12,458 nt of DNA, taken from Acidimicrobiia bacterium (GTDB taxonomy: Bacteria; Actinomycetota; Acidimicrobiia; IMCC26256). The notes under the pieces are model-generated. The model saw only the letters and a program-made list of their open reading frames with translations. It was not told where the DNA came from and ran no database searches. A program made the position numbers and the translations under genes. Where the stretch lies: NCBI GenBank assembly GCA_023262065.1, contig JALRDW010000271.1, forward strand, positions 1-12,458, read 5' to 3'. Positions 1 through 5,956 of the stretch are shown in pieces (the first letter of the stretch is position 1; each line of letters starts with the position of its first letter).

Positions 1-664
1 TGGTCGGCAGTTCGAGCAGGTCGTCGAGGCCGAGCACGCCGAGCGTGCCGGCTCGCTCGAGGAGCGCGTGCAGCACCTCTGCGGTGGCCTGGGCGTCCGC
101 GAGCGCCCGGTGGCACGGCGTCTCCGGGACGCCCAGGTGGCGTGCGAGGGTGCCGAGCTTGAGGTCGGGCACCTCGTCGCGCACGAGGCGTCGTGCGAGA
201 CCGAGGGTGTCGACCCGACGGTTCGCGAGCTTCGGGTACCCGGCGCGATCGAGTGCCGCGTCGAGGAACGAGATGTCGAAGCGTACGTTGTGCCCGACGA
301 CGACGGCGCCGCCGATGAACTCGATCAGCGCGGGCAGCACCTCCTCGATGGGCGGGGCGGGCAGCACCATGGCCTCGGTGATGCCGGTGATGACCGTGAT
401 GGTCGGTGGGATCGGCACTCCCGGGTTCACGAGGGTCTGGAAGGTGCCGAGCCGCTCGCCGCCGCGGTACCGGACCGCTCCGACCTCGGTGATCGCGCAC
501 TCGGCGGGGGAGGTGCCCGTGGTCTCGAGGTCGAGGACGACGAAGGTGACCTCGGCGAGGGGCGTGCCGAGCGCGTCGAACGACCGCTGGACGGCCAGGG
601 GTGCGCGACCGGCGGTGGGCGCGTCGGCAGCGGTGGGTGCGTCCCGGCGGGCGAGGGCTCTCAC
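1..664 (-). CDS. DEDDh (DnaQ-like) 3'-5' exonuclease domain protein, C-terminal part beyond window edge
   Basis: The 221 visible residues form an RNase T/DnaQ-type exonuclease domain that would remove nucleotides from 3' ends using two metal ions. The Exo I motif DLETTG carries D45 and E47. The Exo II motif HNVRFD ends in D130. The Exo III motif HRALAD carries H185 and D190, so all five DEDDh residues are present. A proline/alanine-rich stretch of about 35 residues precedes the domain. The segment LGVLGLDDLLELP at the edge resembles the linker of actinobacterial proteins in which this exonuclease is fused to a UvrC-like GIY-YIG nuclease. That fusion is an inference, because the rest is off the window; a plain DNA polymerase III epsilon-like protein is the alternative. 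I chose the GTG at 664 because a TAGGGT -10 box ends 7 nt upstream, which suggests a leaderless mRNA; a GTG at 673 would overlap that box. Confidence 0.9.
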   Translation of the reverse strand, partial: MRALARRDAPTAADAPTAGRAPLAVQRSFDALGTPLAEVTFVVLDLETTGTSPAECAITEVGAVRYRGGERLGTFQTLVNPGVPIPPTITVITGITEAMVLPAPPIEEVLPALIEFIGGAVVVGHNVRFDISFLDAALDRAGYPKLANRRVDTLGLARRLVRDEVPDLKLGTLARHLGVPETPCHRALADAQATAEVLHALLERAGTLGVLGLDDLLELPT

Positions 665-671
665 GGCCCCC

Positions 672-677
672 ACCCTA
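672..677 (-). promoter_or_regulatory. -10 box TAGGGT of the exonuclease gene
   Basis: Read on the minus strand this is TAGGGT, 7 nt before the GTG at 664. That spacing puts the expected transcription start on or next to the start codon. No -35 hexamer is evident. The call rests on motif and spacing, supported by the same arrangement at 763 and 5881. Confidence 0.5.
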
Positions 678-762
678 GCGAACAGGTGTTCGGTGGGACG
701 TCACCCGCTGTGGCCGACCGCTCGGAGCCCGGAGGTCCGCGGATGGGCGGGTCGCGCGCCCG

Positions 763-768
763 TAGGAT
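763..768 (+). promoter_or_regulatory. -10 box TAGGAT of the zinc-ribbon/NYN operon
   Basis: TAGGAT lies 10 nt before the ATG at 779. The transcript would therefore have a leader of only about 0-4 nt, and no Shine-Dalgarno sequence is present. The box sits in the 114-bp divergent gap shared with the exonuclease gene. Confidence 0.5.
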
Positions 769-778
769 CGCCCGCAGC

Positions 779-1012
779 ATGGCCTCCACCCGCTACCGCT
801 GCACCGGCTGCGGCAACCTCACCCGCTTCGATGTGGCGATCAGCCGCCGGACGCGGGAGTACCACCACTTCACGGTGGGTGGCGATCTCGAGGTCGAGGC
901 CGTCGAGGTGGTCGAGGAGACCGTCGAGTCGGTCGAGTGCCGGTGGTGCCGCGCCACGGGTGACCGCATCGAGGTCCTCGACGCCGGTGACGATGCGGCC
1001 GGGGCGGCCTGA
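779..1012 (+). CDS. Small zinc-ribbon protein (77 aa)
   Basis: This 77-residue acidic protein has CTGC near the N terminus (C8, C11) and CRWC at residues 54-57. Two CxxC knuckles about 42 residues apart would bind one zinc ion. The segment between them is rich in Glu and Val (residues 37-51) and probably forms beta strands. No catalytic motif is visible. The ATG follows a TAGGAT -10 box by 10 nt, so translation is probably leaderless. The stop codon is 4 nt before the NYN-like gene, which suggests co-transcription and possibly a related role. Small proteins of this kind often bind nucleic acid or act as adaptors, but I do not recognise a named family and the function is unknown. Confidence 0.8.
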   Translation: MASTRYRCTGCGNLTRFDVAISRRTREYHHFTVGGDLEVEAVEVVEETVESVECRWCRATGDRIEVLDAGDDAAGAA

Positions 1013-1016
1013 TCCG

Positions 1017-2540
1017 ATGACGGACGGAGGCGCGGTGCGCGTGGAGCCGACGGTGCCGCCCGTTCCCTCCGACCTGCTCGCGCCGCTGCTCGGCGTGGCG
1101 GCCGACGTCCTCGTCGATTTCGAGGAGGCACCCGAGGGTCTCGCCGCGGACGACGGGTTCGGCGATGAACTCGTCCTCGCCGCCTCGGACGACGCGCTGC
1201 GGCGCGCGATCGACCAGGACGCGTCGTTCCGGCGGTCCGTGAGCGCGCGGTTCATGGAGGACCCGCGGGCGATCGATGCACTCGACGGCTGGAGCGTGGA
1301 CGCCGCGCTCGATCGCGTGCGCGAGGCGGCCGGGGCGGGCACGCTGCCCGTGCTCGTGTCGGCGCTCTACGCGTCACGCCCGACGGGCTGGGGGTACGGC
1401 CTCGGTGCGGCGTGCGCCATCGATCCCGGGGCGAGCCGGGCGGACGGTCCGACCGCTGCGGATGCGGGCGAGGAGATCCGGGCCGCCCTCGAGATGGCCG
1501 AGCAGGCCGAGGACGGCGCGCGCCGGGCCCGCGAGGAACTGGCGACGCTGCGGTCCCGCCTCGAGCGGGCCGACGAGGACGCTCGGCGTGCCCGGACGGA
1601 GGTCGACGCCGCCCGCGCCCGGGCCGAGCAGGCCGAGGAGGCCGCCCACCGGGCCCAGGGCGCGTGCGAGGAGGCCGAGCGTCGGTTCCAGCGCGCGGAG
1701 CACCGCCTGCGGGAGGAACGCGCCGAGGCCGAGGCCCGCATGGCCGGCCCACGTCACGACCTCGAGCACGCCCATGCGCGCATCGCGGAGCTCGCGGCGG
1801 AACTCGCCTCGTTCGAGCGCCGGCTCGTGCAGGCCGATGCCGACCGTGCGGTCGCAGTGGATCGGGCCCGCGCCGCCGAGCTCGAGATCGAGGAGACCAA
1901 GCGCGGCCGGCTGCCGGCGCACGAGCGCATCGCGCTCGCGGACGCCGCGTCACTGGCCCGTCGCCTGAGCGCCCGCCTCGATGAGCTCACCCCGCCCGAG
2001 GTCGCGCCCACGCGGGCCGCCCCGGTCGTCGCGGCGCCGGACCCGGCGACGGCGGTGGACCCGGCGGCGCGTGCGGCGGCGCCGACCGGGTCACGGCCGG
2101 CCCCGCGCATCCCGGTGGGCATGCGCGCCGACACGGTCGAGGGCATCGATGCCATCCTGCGGACGCCGCGCCTCGTCGTGGTGGTCGACGCATCGCCCGC
2201 CGCCCGCGCGGCGTGGCCCGCGGAGCGGGTCGGCGAGCAGCGCAAGCACCTCGTGGCGGCGTTGCGGGCCCTGCACGCCCGGTACCGCTGCGACCTCGTC
2301 GCAGTGTTCCTCGGTGACGACCTCGAGCCTCCGGCGAAACTCGGCCGGCCCGGGGTGCGCGCCGTGCTCACCGAACCCGGCGAGGCGGTCGAGGCGCTGA
2401 TCCTGCGTGAGGTCGCGGCCGTGCCGGCCTCGGTGCCGGTGCTCGTGATCTCCTCGGACGGGCACGTGCCGGCCGAGGTCGGCCGCCTCGGTGCCACCAC
2501 GGTCGCCATCGAGCCGTTCCTCGCCGCCATCACGGCCTGA
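1017..2540 (+). CDS. Coiled-coil protein with C-terminal NYN/YacP-like (PIN-fold) domain
   Basis: This 507-aa soluble protein has three parts. Residues 15-130 form a helical domain ending in SALYASRPTGW, resembling the N-terminal domain of actinobacterial NYN proteins (typically A-x-LLRPxGW). Residues 150-325 are an Ala/Glu/Arg-rich coiled coil. A Pro/Ala linker (327-367) leads to a NYN/YacP-like domain at 385-500. That family consists of PIN-fold ribonucleases. Here the first strand keeps D391, but the usual DGYN becomes DASP. The middle acidic motif, usually (A)DD, becomes GEAVE (455-459), while the SSD motif survives as SSDGHV with D481. Nuclease activity is therefore doubtful, and an RNA-binding or scaffold role is possible. 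The ATG at 1017 lies 4 nt after the zinc-ribbon stop. The open frame extends much further upstream, but only the part from here looks like protein of this family. Confidence 0.85.
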   Translation: MTDGGAVRVEPTVPPVPSDLLAPLLGVAADVLVDFEEAPEGLAADDGFGDELVLAASDDALRRAIDQDASFRRSVSARFMEDPRAIDALDGWSVDAALDRVREAAGAGTLPVLVSALYASRPTGWGYGLGAACAIDPGASRADGPTAADAGEEIRAALEMAEQAEDGARRAREELATLRSRLERADEDARRARTEVDAARARAEQAEEAAHRAQGACEEAERRFQRAEHRLREERAEAEARMAGPRHDLEHAHARIAELAAELASFERRLVQADADRAVAVDRARAAELEIEETKRGRLPAHERIALADAASLARRLSARLDELTPPEVAPTRAAPVVAAPDPATAVDPAARAAAPTGSRPAPRIPVGMRADTVEGIDAILRTPRLVVVVDASPAARAAWPAERVGEQRKHLVAALRALHARYRCDLVAVFLGDDLEPPAKLGRPGVRAVLTEPGEAVEALILREVAAVPASVPVLVISSDGHVPAEVGRLGATTVAIEPFLAAITA

Positions 2541-2551
2541 TCGTCCGCGCT

Positions 2552-2569
2552 GGTCCCCGTCCCGGGACC
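2552..2569 (+). terminator. Possible hairpin terminator after the NYN-like gene
   Basis: GGTCCC (2552-2557) pairs perfectly with GGGACC (2564-2569) around a 6-nt loop, starting 11 nt after the stop codon at 2540. There is no T-tract and the stem is short, so this is a weak candidate. Confidence 0.3.
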
Positions 2570-2632
2570 GTGTCCGACCCACCTGCGATCGTTCGCCCGG
2601 TCGGTGCGCGCCCCGAGCGCACCGCCAGGCCC

Positions 2633-2638
2633 GGAGGT
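2633..2638 (+). promoter_or_regulatory. Ribosome binding site GGAGGT deciding the start at 2647
   Basis: GGAGGT is followed by an 8-nt spacer and the ATG at 2647. The later in-frame ATGs at 2821 and 2878 have no comparable site. This is the main argument for the long form of the downstream protein. Confidence 0.55.
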
Positions 2639-2646
2639 GCGAGCGG

Positions 2647-3075
2647 ATGGACGAGCGGATGGACGAGCAGATCGGTGAGTGGATCGACACGCCGGTCGAA
2701 GGGCGACCGGACGCCGGGCCCACCGAGGCGGGTCCCGCCGCCGTGTCCCACGGCTCCACCGGCCACGTGGTGGTCGTGCCGTTCGGCCGGCGAGGGGTGA
2801 CGGCTGCGACCGAGTCCTGCATGGAGGCCGATGCGGAGTCCCGGCTGCGTCACCCCTCCGCCGGTGGTCGACCGTCGATGCGGATCGACTGCGGCGAGTG
2901 CGTCATGGAGGGCACGGACGCGTGCGCGGACTGCGTCGTCTCGTTCGTCGTGAACCGTGAACCGGGCGATGCGCTCGTCGTCGACGTCGAGGAGGCCCGG
3001 GCGGTGCGCATCCTCGCCGACGCCGGCCTGCTCCCGACCCTGCGACACCGACGCAGGGCGTCGGGTGGTGTGTGA
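2647..3075 (+). CDS. Small protein with conserved CxxC-x7-CxxC core (142 aa; 65-aa short form possible)
   Basis: The C-terminal 65 residues begin MRIDCGECVM and contain C82, C85, C93 and C96, two CxxC pairs seven residues apart. This is a probable zinc or redox site, followed by a beta strand (ALVVDV) and a helix ending in ADAGLLP. I recognise this core from uncharacterised actinobacterial proteins of 60-90 aa, but no function is known to me. The 77 residues before it are low in complexity and rich in Asp, Glu and Pro. A perfect GGAGGT site supports the ATG at 2647, whereas the conserved region begins only at the ATG at 2878; the short form is the main alternative. A 12-bp tandem repeat (2645-2668) encodes the opening MDER-MDEQ. 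The stop lies inside the second copy of a 16-bp direct repeat. The gene converges on the next one with 29 bp between them. Confidence 0.65.
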   Translation: MDERMDEQIGEWIDTPVEGRPDAGPTEAGPAAVSHGSTGHVVVVPFGRRGVTAATESCMEADAESRLRHPSAGGRPSMRIDCGECVMEGTDACADCVVSFVVNREPGDALVVDVEEARAVRILADAGLLPTLRHRRRASGGV

Positions 3076-3089
3076 CGCAGGGCGTCGGG
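3050..3089. repeat. 16-bp direct repeat spanning a stop codon
   Basis: GACGCAGGGCGTCGGG occurs at 3050-3065 and again at 3074-3089 with no mismatch, a period of 24 bp. Each copy contains a small GACG/CGTC inverted repeat. The TGA stop at 3073-3075 sits where the first copy reads CGA. Confidence 0.7.
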
Positions 3090-3104
3090 GAGCGTCGAGG
3101 GCGG

Positions 3105-3305
3105 TCAGTCGTCCTTGAGCGCCACGGCGTTCGGCGTCACGTTCATCTTCGGCTCGTAGGCCGCGACCTCGACGTCCCGGGCCAGTCCGTCGTACTTCGC
3201 GTGGAGTTCGGCGGTGCACGACGCGCACATCCCGTAGAACCGCATCTCGTGCTCGGTGCGGCAGCGCATGCACGGGCGGACGCGGGGTGCGATGTCGAGG
3301 GTCAC
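3105..3305 (-). CDS. Small double-CxxC protein (66 aa)
   Basis: This 66-residue protein has CMRC (C12-C15) and CASC (C27-C30), spaced like a compact zinc ribbon. It is followed by a helix (TAELHAKYDGLA) and a C-terminal tail with EPKMNVTPNAVAL. The tail's strong sequence character suggests a conserved binding segment. It resembles small uncharacterised proteins I associate with Acidimicrobiia; no enzymatic motif is present and the function is unknown. The GTG start at 3305 is preceded by GAGGA with a 6-nt spacer. A much longer open frame upstream runs antisense through the DoxX gene and was not used. A TACCGT box about 43 nt upstream (3348-3353, minus strand) could be its -10 element, though this is weak. 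It is a single-gene unit, convergent with the preceding gene and divergent from DoxX. Confidence 0.75.
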   Translation of the reverse strand: MTLDIAPRVRPCMRCRTEHEMRFYGMCASCTAELHAKYDGLARDVEVAAYEPKMNVTPNAVALKDD

Positions 3306-3431
3306 GGGTGGTCCTCGGGTCGGGGGTCGAACGAGCGGTGGCGCCCGACGGTACGCGCCCGGACCCGGGTGGGCGCGGATCGTCGGCGCGTTCGGCGTGC
3401 GGGCACTGTGCGCTGGGTGGTCCGTGGACCC

Positions 3432-3456
3432 GAGGCCGGGAACCGCCGGTGGCCTC
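3432..3456. promoter_or_regulatory. Inverted repeat upstream of the DoxX promoter, candidate operator
   Basis: GAGGCC (3432-3437) and GGCCTC (3451-3456) form a perfect 6-bp inverted repeat with a 13-bp spacer, ending 11 bp before the proposed -10 box. It covers the expected -35 region. Six-base repeats are common at this GC content, so confidence is low. The rest of 3306-3512 shows nothing else I can support. Confidence 0.2.
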
Positions 3457-3467
3457 CTCGGTCCCGG

Positions 3468-3473
3468 TAGCGT
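3468..3473 (+). promoter_or_regulatory. -10 box TAGCGT of the DoxX gene
   Basis: TAGCGT lies 39 nt before the GTG at 3513. The leader would be roughly 32 nt and carries a GAGGAGG ribosome binding site, unlike the leaderless arrangements elsewhere in the window. Confidence 0.4.
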
Positions 3474-3512
3474 TCGGCACGGTTCGAAGCGACCCGATGC
3501 GAGGAGGCGACG

Positions 3513-4055
3513 GTGACGACGGTGCTGGGAGCGGCAGAGGTCTCGGGCGGTGTGGACGCCGGCCTCCTCGTCCTGCGGGTGGCGATCGGCGTCGTCATGG
3601 TGGCCCACGGGTACAACCACATCTTCCGGGGCGGGAAGATCAAGGGGACCGCCGGTTGGTTCGAGAGCCTCGGCATGAAGCCGGGCATCCTCCACGCGTG
3701 GCTGGCGAGCATCACCGAACTGGGCGCGGGCCTCATGCTCATCCTCGGACTCCTCACCCCGCTCGCCGCCGCCGGCGTGGTGGGCACGATGCTCGTGGCA
3801 CTCCTGACGAACCACATCCGGAACGGCTACTTCATCTTCCGGCCGGGTGAGGGGTACGAGTACGTGCTCACGCTCATCCTGGTGGCGATCGCGATCGGGG
3901 CGGTGGGTGCCGGCGGCTGGTCGATCGACGGGGCTGCCGGGATCGGGGAGGACCTCGTCGGCTGGCGGGGCCTCGCGATCGCGGCCGGCCTCGGTGGTGG
4001 CGGCGGTCTCGCGCTGCTCGCCGTGTTCTACCGCCGACCGGTGCAGAAGGACTGA
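3513..4055 (+). CDS. DoxX-family membrane protein
   Basis: This 180-aa integral membrane protein has about five hydrophobic segments (near residues 16-36, 64-84, 86-102, 116-134 and 152-172). Family features include the early MVAHGYNHIFRGGKIKGT stretch, GWFESLGM with the following PG, the conserved Glu in ITELGAGLMLILGLLTPLA, and a GYEY segment before the fourth helix. DoxX proteins are small quinone- or redox-associated membrane proteins. Some form complexes with oxidases or take part in oxidative-stress responses, but most, including this one, have no assigned reaction. Length is slightly above the usual 140-170 aa because of an extra C-terminal helix and the YRRPVQKD tail. The GTG start has GAGGAGG 5 nt upstream. 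The gene ends only 10 bp from the convergent flavoprotein gene. Confidence 0.9.
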   Translation: MTTVLGAAEVSGGVDAGLLVLRVAIGVVMVAHGYNHIFRGGKIKGTAGWFESLGMKPGILHAWLASITELGAGLMLILGLLTPLAAAGVVGTMLVALLTNHIRNGYFIFRPGEGYEYVLTLILVAIAIGAVGAGGWSIDGAAGIGEDLVGWRGLAIAAGLGGGGGLALLAVFYRRPVQKD

Positions 4056-4065
4056 GAACCCCGGG

Positions 4066-5874
4066 TCAGTCCCGCGCCATGGCGACACCGAGCGCAGGGA
4101 CCAGGAGCTCGAGCACCTCCCGCCAGTCGCCGACGATCCCGATGTCGGCGACGTCGAACACCTCGGCCTGCGGGTCGGAGTCGATCGCGAGCACGGTGCG
4201 CGCCCGCGCGAAACCGATCGCATGGTTGAAGCGTCCGCTCGTTCCGATCGCGACGTGGAGCTCCGGCGCCACGGCGCGTCCGGTGATGCCGAGCTGGCGG
4301 GAACGCGGCATCCATCCGGCGTCGGTCACCTTCCGGGTCGCAGCGAGCTGTGCGCCGAGCACGCGGGTGAGCGGTTCGAGCGCCGGGTAGTCCGCCGGGT
4401 CGACCCCGCGCCCCACGCCCACGATGCGCGGCGCCTCGGCGAGGAGGTCCAGGTCGTCCTCGCGTGAGCGAGCGAGCACCTCGACCCGACGCCGGGGGGC
4501 CACCCCGATGTGGGCGGCGCGCGGGTCGTCGAACAGCGGGCGTGGGGTCGCCGCGGGCAGGACGCCGGGTCGCACGGTCGCCATCTGCACCGGCGAGGTG
4601 CAGGTGATGGGCACGGTCCAGGCGCCGCCGACCGCCGACTTCATCGCAACGAGCCGCAGGTCGGGTCCGACCTCGAGTGCGACGGCGTCGCCCGTGAGGC
4701 CGGCGCCGAGCGCGGCGGCGGTGCGCCCTGCGACCTCGCGGCCCCAGAGCGTGCCCGGCGCGAGGATCGCCCACGGGTGGGCCTCGACCGCCCATGCGGT
4801 GAGGCCGCCGGCCGCGTCCTCCTCGGTGGCAGCGTTGCGGACCTCGACGCTGCGGCCGGCACCCCACCGCGCCCACCGTCGTCCGGTCGCGTGCGCCTCG
4901 GACTCGAAGATGACGGCAGCGGCGTGGCCGCCGATCGTCGCGGCCAGCCGGGCGGCGGTGGCGACCAGCTCGCTGCCGAGCGCGTCCCGCCCGGGTTCGA
5001 CGATCGCGGCGACGACCGGACCGTCGAGGTCGACGGGTGCCGAGGCGACCGGGGGGTCCAGTTCGACGCGGGCCCCGCTGATCGCCCCGCGGGCCGTGAG
5101 CACCTGGACCGCTCGCGCGACCTGGATCGCGAGGTCGGCCCCGGGCGTGCGCTCCCCGGCCCTCGTCGTCACCACGGCGATCGGGGCACCCACCCGGGTC
5201 GGCGACAGCGCCTCACCCCACGGGCCGGGCCCGAGGTCCGCAGCCCGGAGGCGCTCGATCCTCGTCGGGTCGACCGCAGCGCGCCCGGCCGGGTCGACCT
5301 TGCACGGATCGATCAGTCGTTCGGCGGTGGTGACGACCCCCGGGAGCCGCATCCGGGCCTGCAACCACCCGTCGTCGTGCTCGCACCGGGCGTCGAGCGT
5401 CCGACCCGCGAGGGACCAGTGGCGCACGCCGGCGAGGAGTGGGAGGTCGAGCAGCTCGGCGAGCTCCGGCGGCACCTGACCGGTGTCGGCGTCGACCGAG
5501 TTGCGCCCGGCCACGACGAGGTCGAACGGACCGAGCCGCGTGATCGCGGCGGCGAGGGCCCGGGCGGTCGCCAGCGTGTCCGATCCGGCGAACGCCGGAT
5601 CGGTGACGAGCACTCCGGTCGTCGGGACGCCCCGGGCCGTGCCCCACGCGATGGCCTCCCGCAGGACGTCCTCGGCCGCGTCGGGTCCGAGCGTCAGGAC
5701 CGTGACCGAACCCCCGTGGTCGGCGGCGAGGGCGACCGATCCGGCCACCGCCCGGCGGCAGTAGGGGTTCATCTCGGGGTCGCCGTGGGCGCGATCCAAC
5801 CGGCCCTCGGCATCGAGGCGCAGCTCGGCGAAGGCCGGGATCTGCTTCACGAGCGTCACGATCCGCAACGGCAC
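4066..5874 (-). CDS. Fused electron-transfer flavoprotein, beta (FixA-like) plus alpha (FixB-like)
   Basis: One 602-aa chain contains both electron-transfer flavoprotein subunits, beta first. Residues 1-245 are FixA/EtfB-like: an opening LVKQIPAF, the nucleotide-binding segment VAGRNSVDADTGQVPPELAE (121-140), and AERLIDPCKV followed by AADLGPGPWG. Residues 285-602 are FixB/EtfA-like: APGTLWGREVAGR (372-384), GVGRGV (486-491), and the FAD-binding block with DAGWMPRSRQLGITGR (518-533), IGTSGRFNH (543-551), AIDSDPQAEVFDVAD (563-577) and IVGDW. The usual GAIQH after the SG turn is GRFNH here. It should carry electrons from acyl-CoA or other flavin dehydrogenases to a membrane quinone oxidoreductase, or to a special acceptor. 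The beta half recalls flavoproteins annotated as mycofactocin-associated; that is inference, and no mycofactocin gene is in view. The GTG at 5874 is 6 nt from a TAGAGT box, implying a leaderless mRNA. Confidence 0.9.
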   Translation of the reverse strand: MPLRIVTLVKQIPAFAELRLDAEGRLDRAHGDPEMNPYCRRAVAGSVALAADHGGSVTVLTLGPDAAEDVLREAIAWGTARGVPTTGVLVTDPAFAGSDTLATARALAAAITRLGPFDLVVAGRNSVDADTGQVPPELAELLDLPLLAGVRHWSLAGRTLDARCEHDDGWLQARMRLPGVVTTAERLIDPCKVDPAGRAAVDPTRIERLRAADLGPGPWGEALSPTRVGAPIAVVTTRAGERTPGADLAIQVARAVQVLTARGAISGARVELDPPVASAPVDLDGPVVAAIVEPGRDALGSELVATAARLAATIGGHAAAVIFESEAHATGRRWARWGAGRSVEVRNAATEEDAAGGLTAWAVEAHPWAILAPGTLWGREVAGRTAAALGAGLTGDAVALEVGPDLRLVAMKSAVGGAWTVPITCTSPVQMATVRPGVLPAATPRPLFDDPRAAHIGVAPRRRVEVLARSREDDLDLLAEAPRIVGVGRGVDPADYPALEPLTRVLGAQLAATRKVTDAGWMPRSRQLGITGRAVAPELHVAIGTSGRFNHAIGFARARTVLAIDSDPQAEVFDVADIGIVGDWREVLELLVPALGVAMARD

Positions 5875-5880
5875 GACGGC

Positions 5881-5886
5881 ACTCTA
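5881..5886 (-). promoter_or_regulatory. -10 box TAGAGT of the flavoprotein gene
   Basis: On the minus strand TAGAGT is followed by six bases and then the GTG start at 5874, so transcription would begin at the start codon. No -35 element is recognisable. It shares the 82-bp divergent gap with the transporter promoter. Confidence 0.5.
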
Positions 5887-5927
5887 CCGACGTCTCCGCT
5901 CACCGCGACCGGGCCGACGGGTGCGGC

Positions 5928-5933
5928 TAGGGT
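5928..5933 (+). promoter_or_regulatory. -10 box TAGGGT of the ugp-type transporter operon
   Basis: TAGGGT lies 23 nt before the ATG at 5957. The leader of about 15 nt carries a GGGAGG ribosome binding site close to the start. I saw no clear operator palindrome in the gap. Confidence 0.5.
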
Positions 5934-5956
5934 CCGCGACCGGAGCGGGAGGTCGC

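Noticed and set aside
694..708. GC-rich near-palindrome around GACGTC upstream of the exonuclease promoter
   Set aside because: Only the central six bases are symmetric without gaps. Such palindromes are frequent at this base composition and there is no second copy.
45..1016. Upstream extension of the NYN-like frame (324 more codons to the left)
   Set aside because: It runs antisense through the exonuclease and across the zinc-ribbon gene, has random Arg/Ser/Pro-rich composition, and matches no family. Long open frames arise by chance at this GC content.
3306..4223. Long minus-strand frame leading into the 66-aa CxxC protein
   Set aside because: It is antisense to the DoxX gene with non-protein-like composition. 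A ribosome site directly before 3305 supports the short form.
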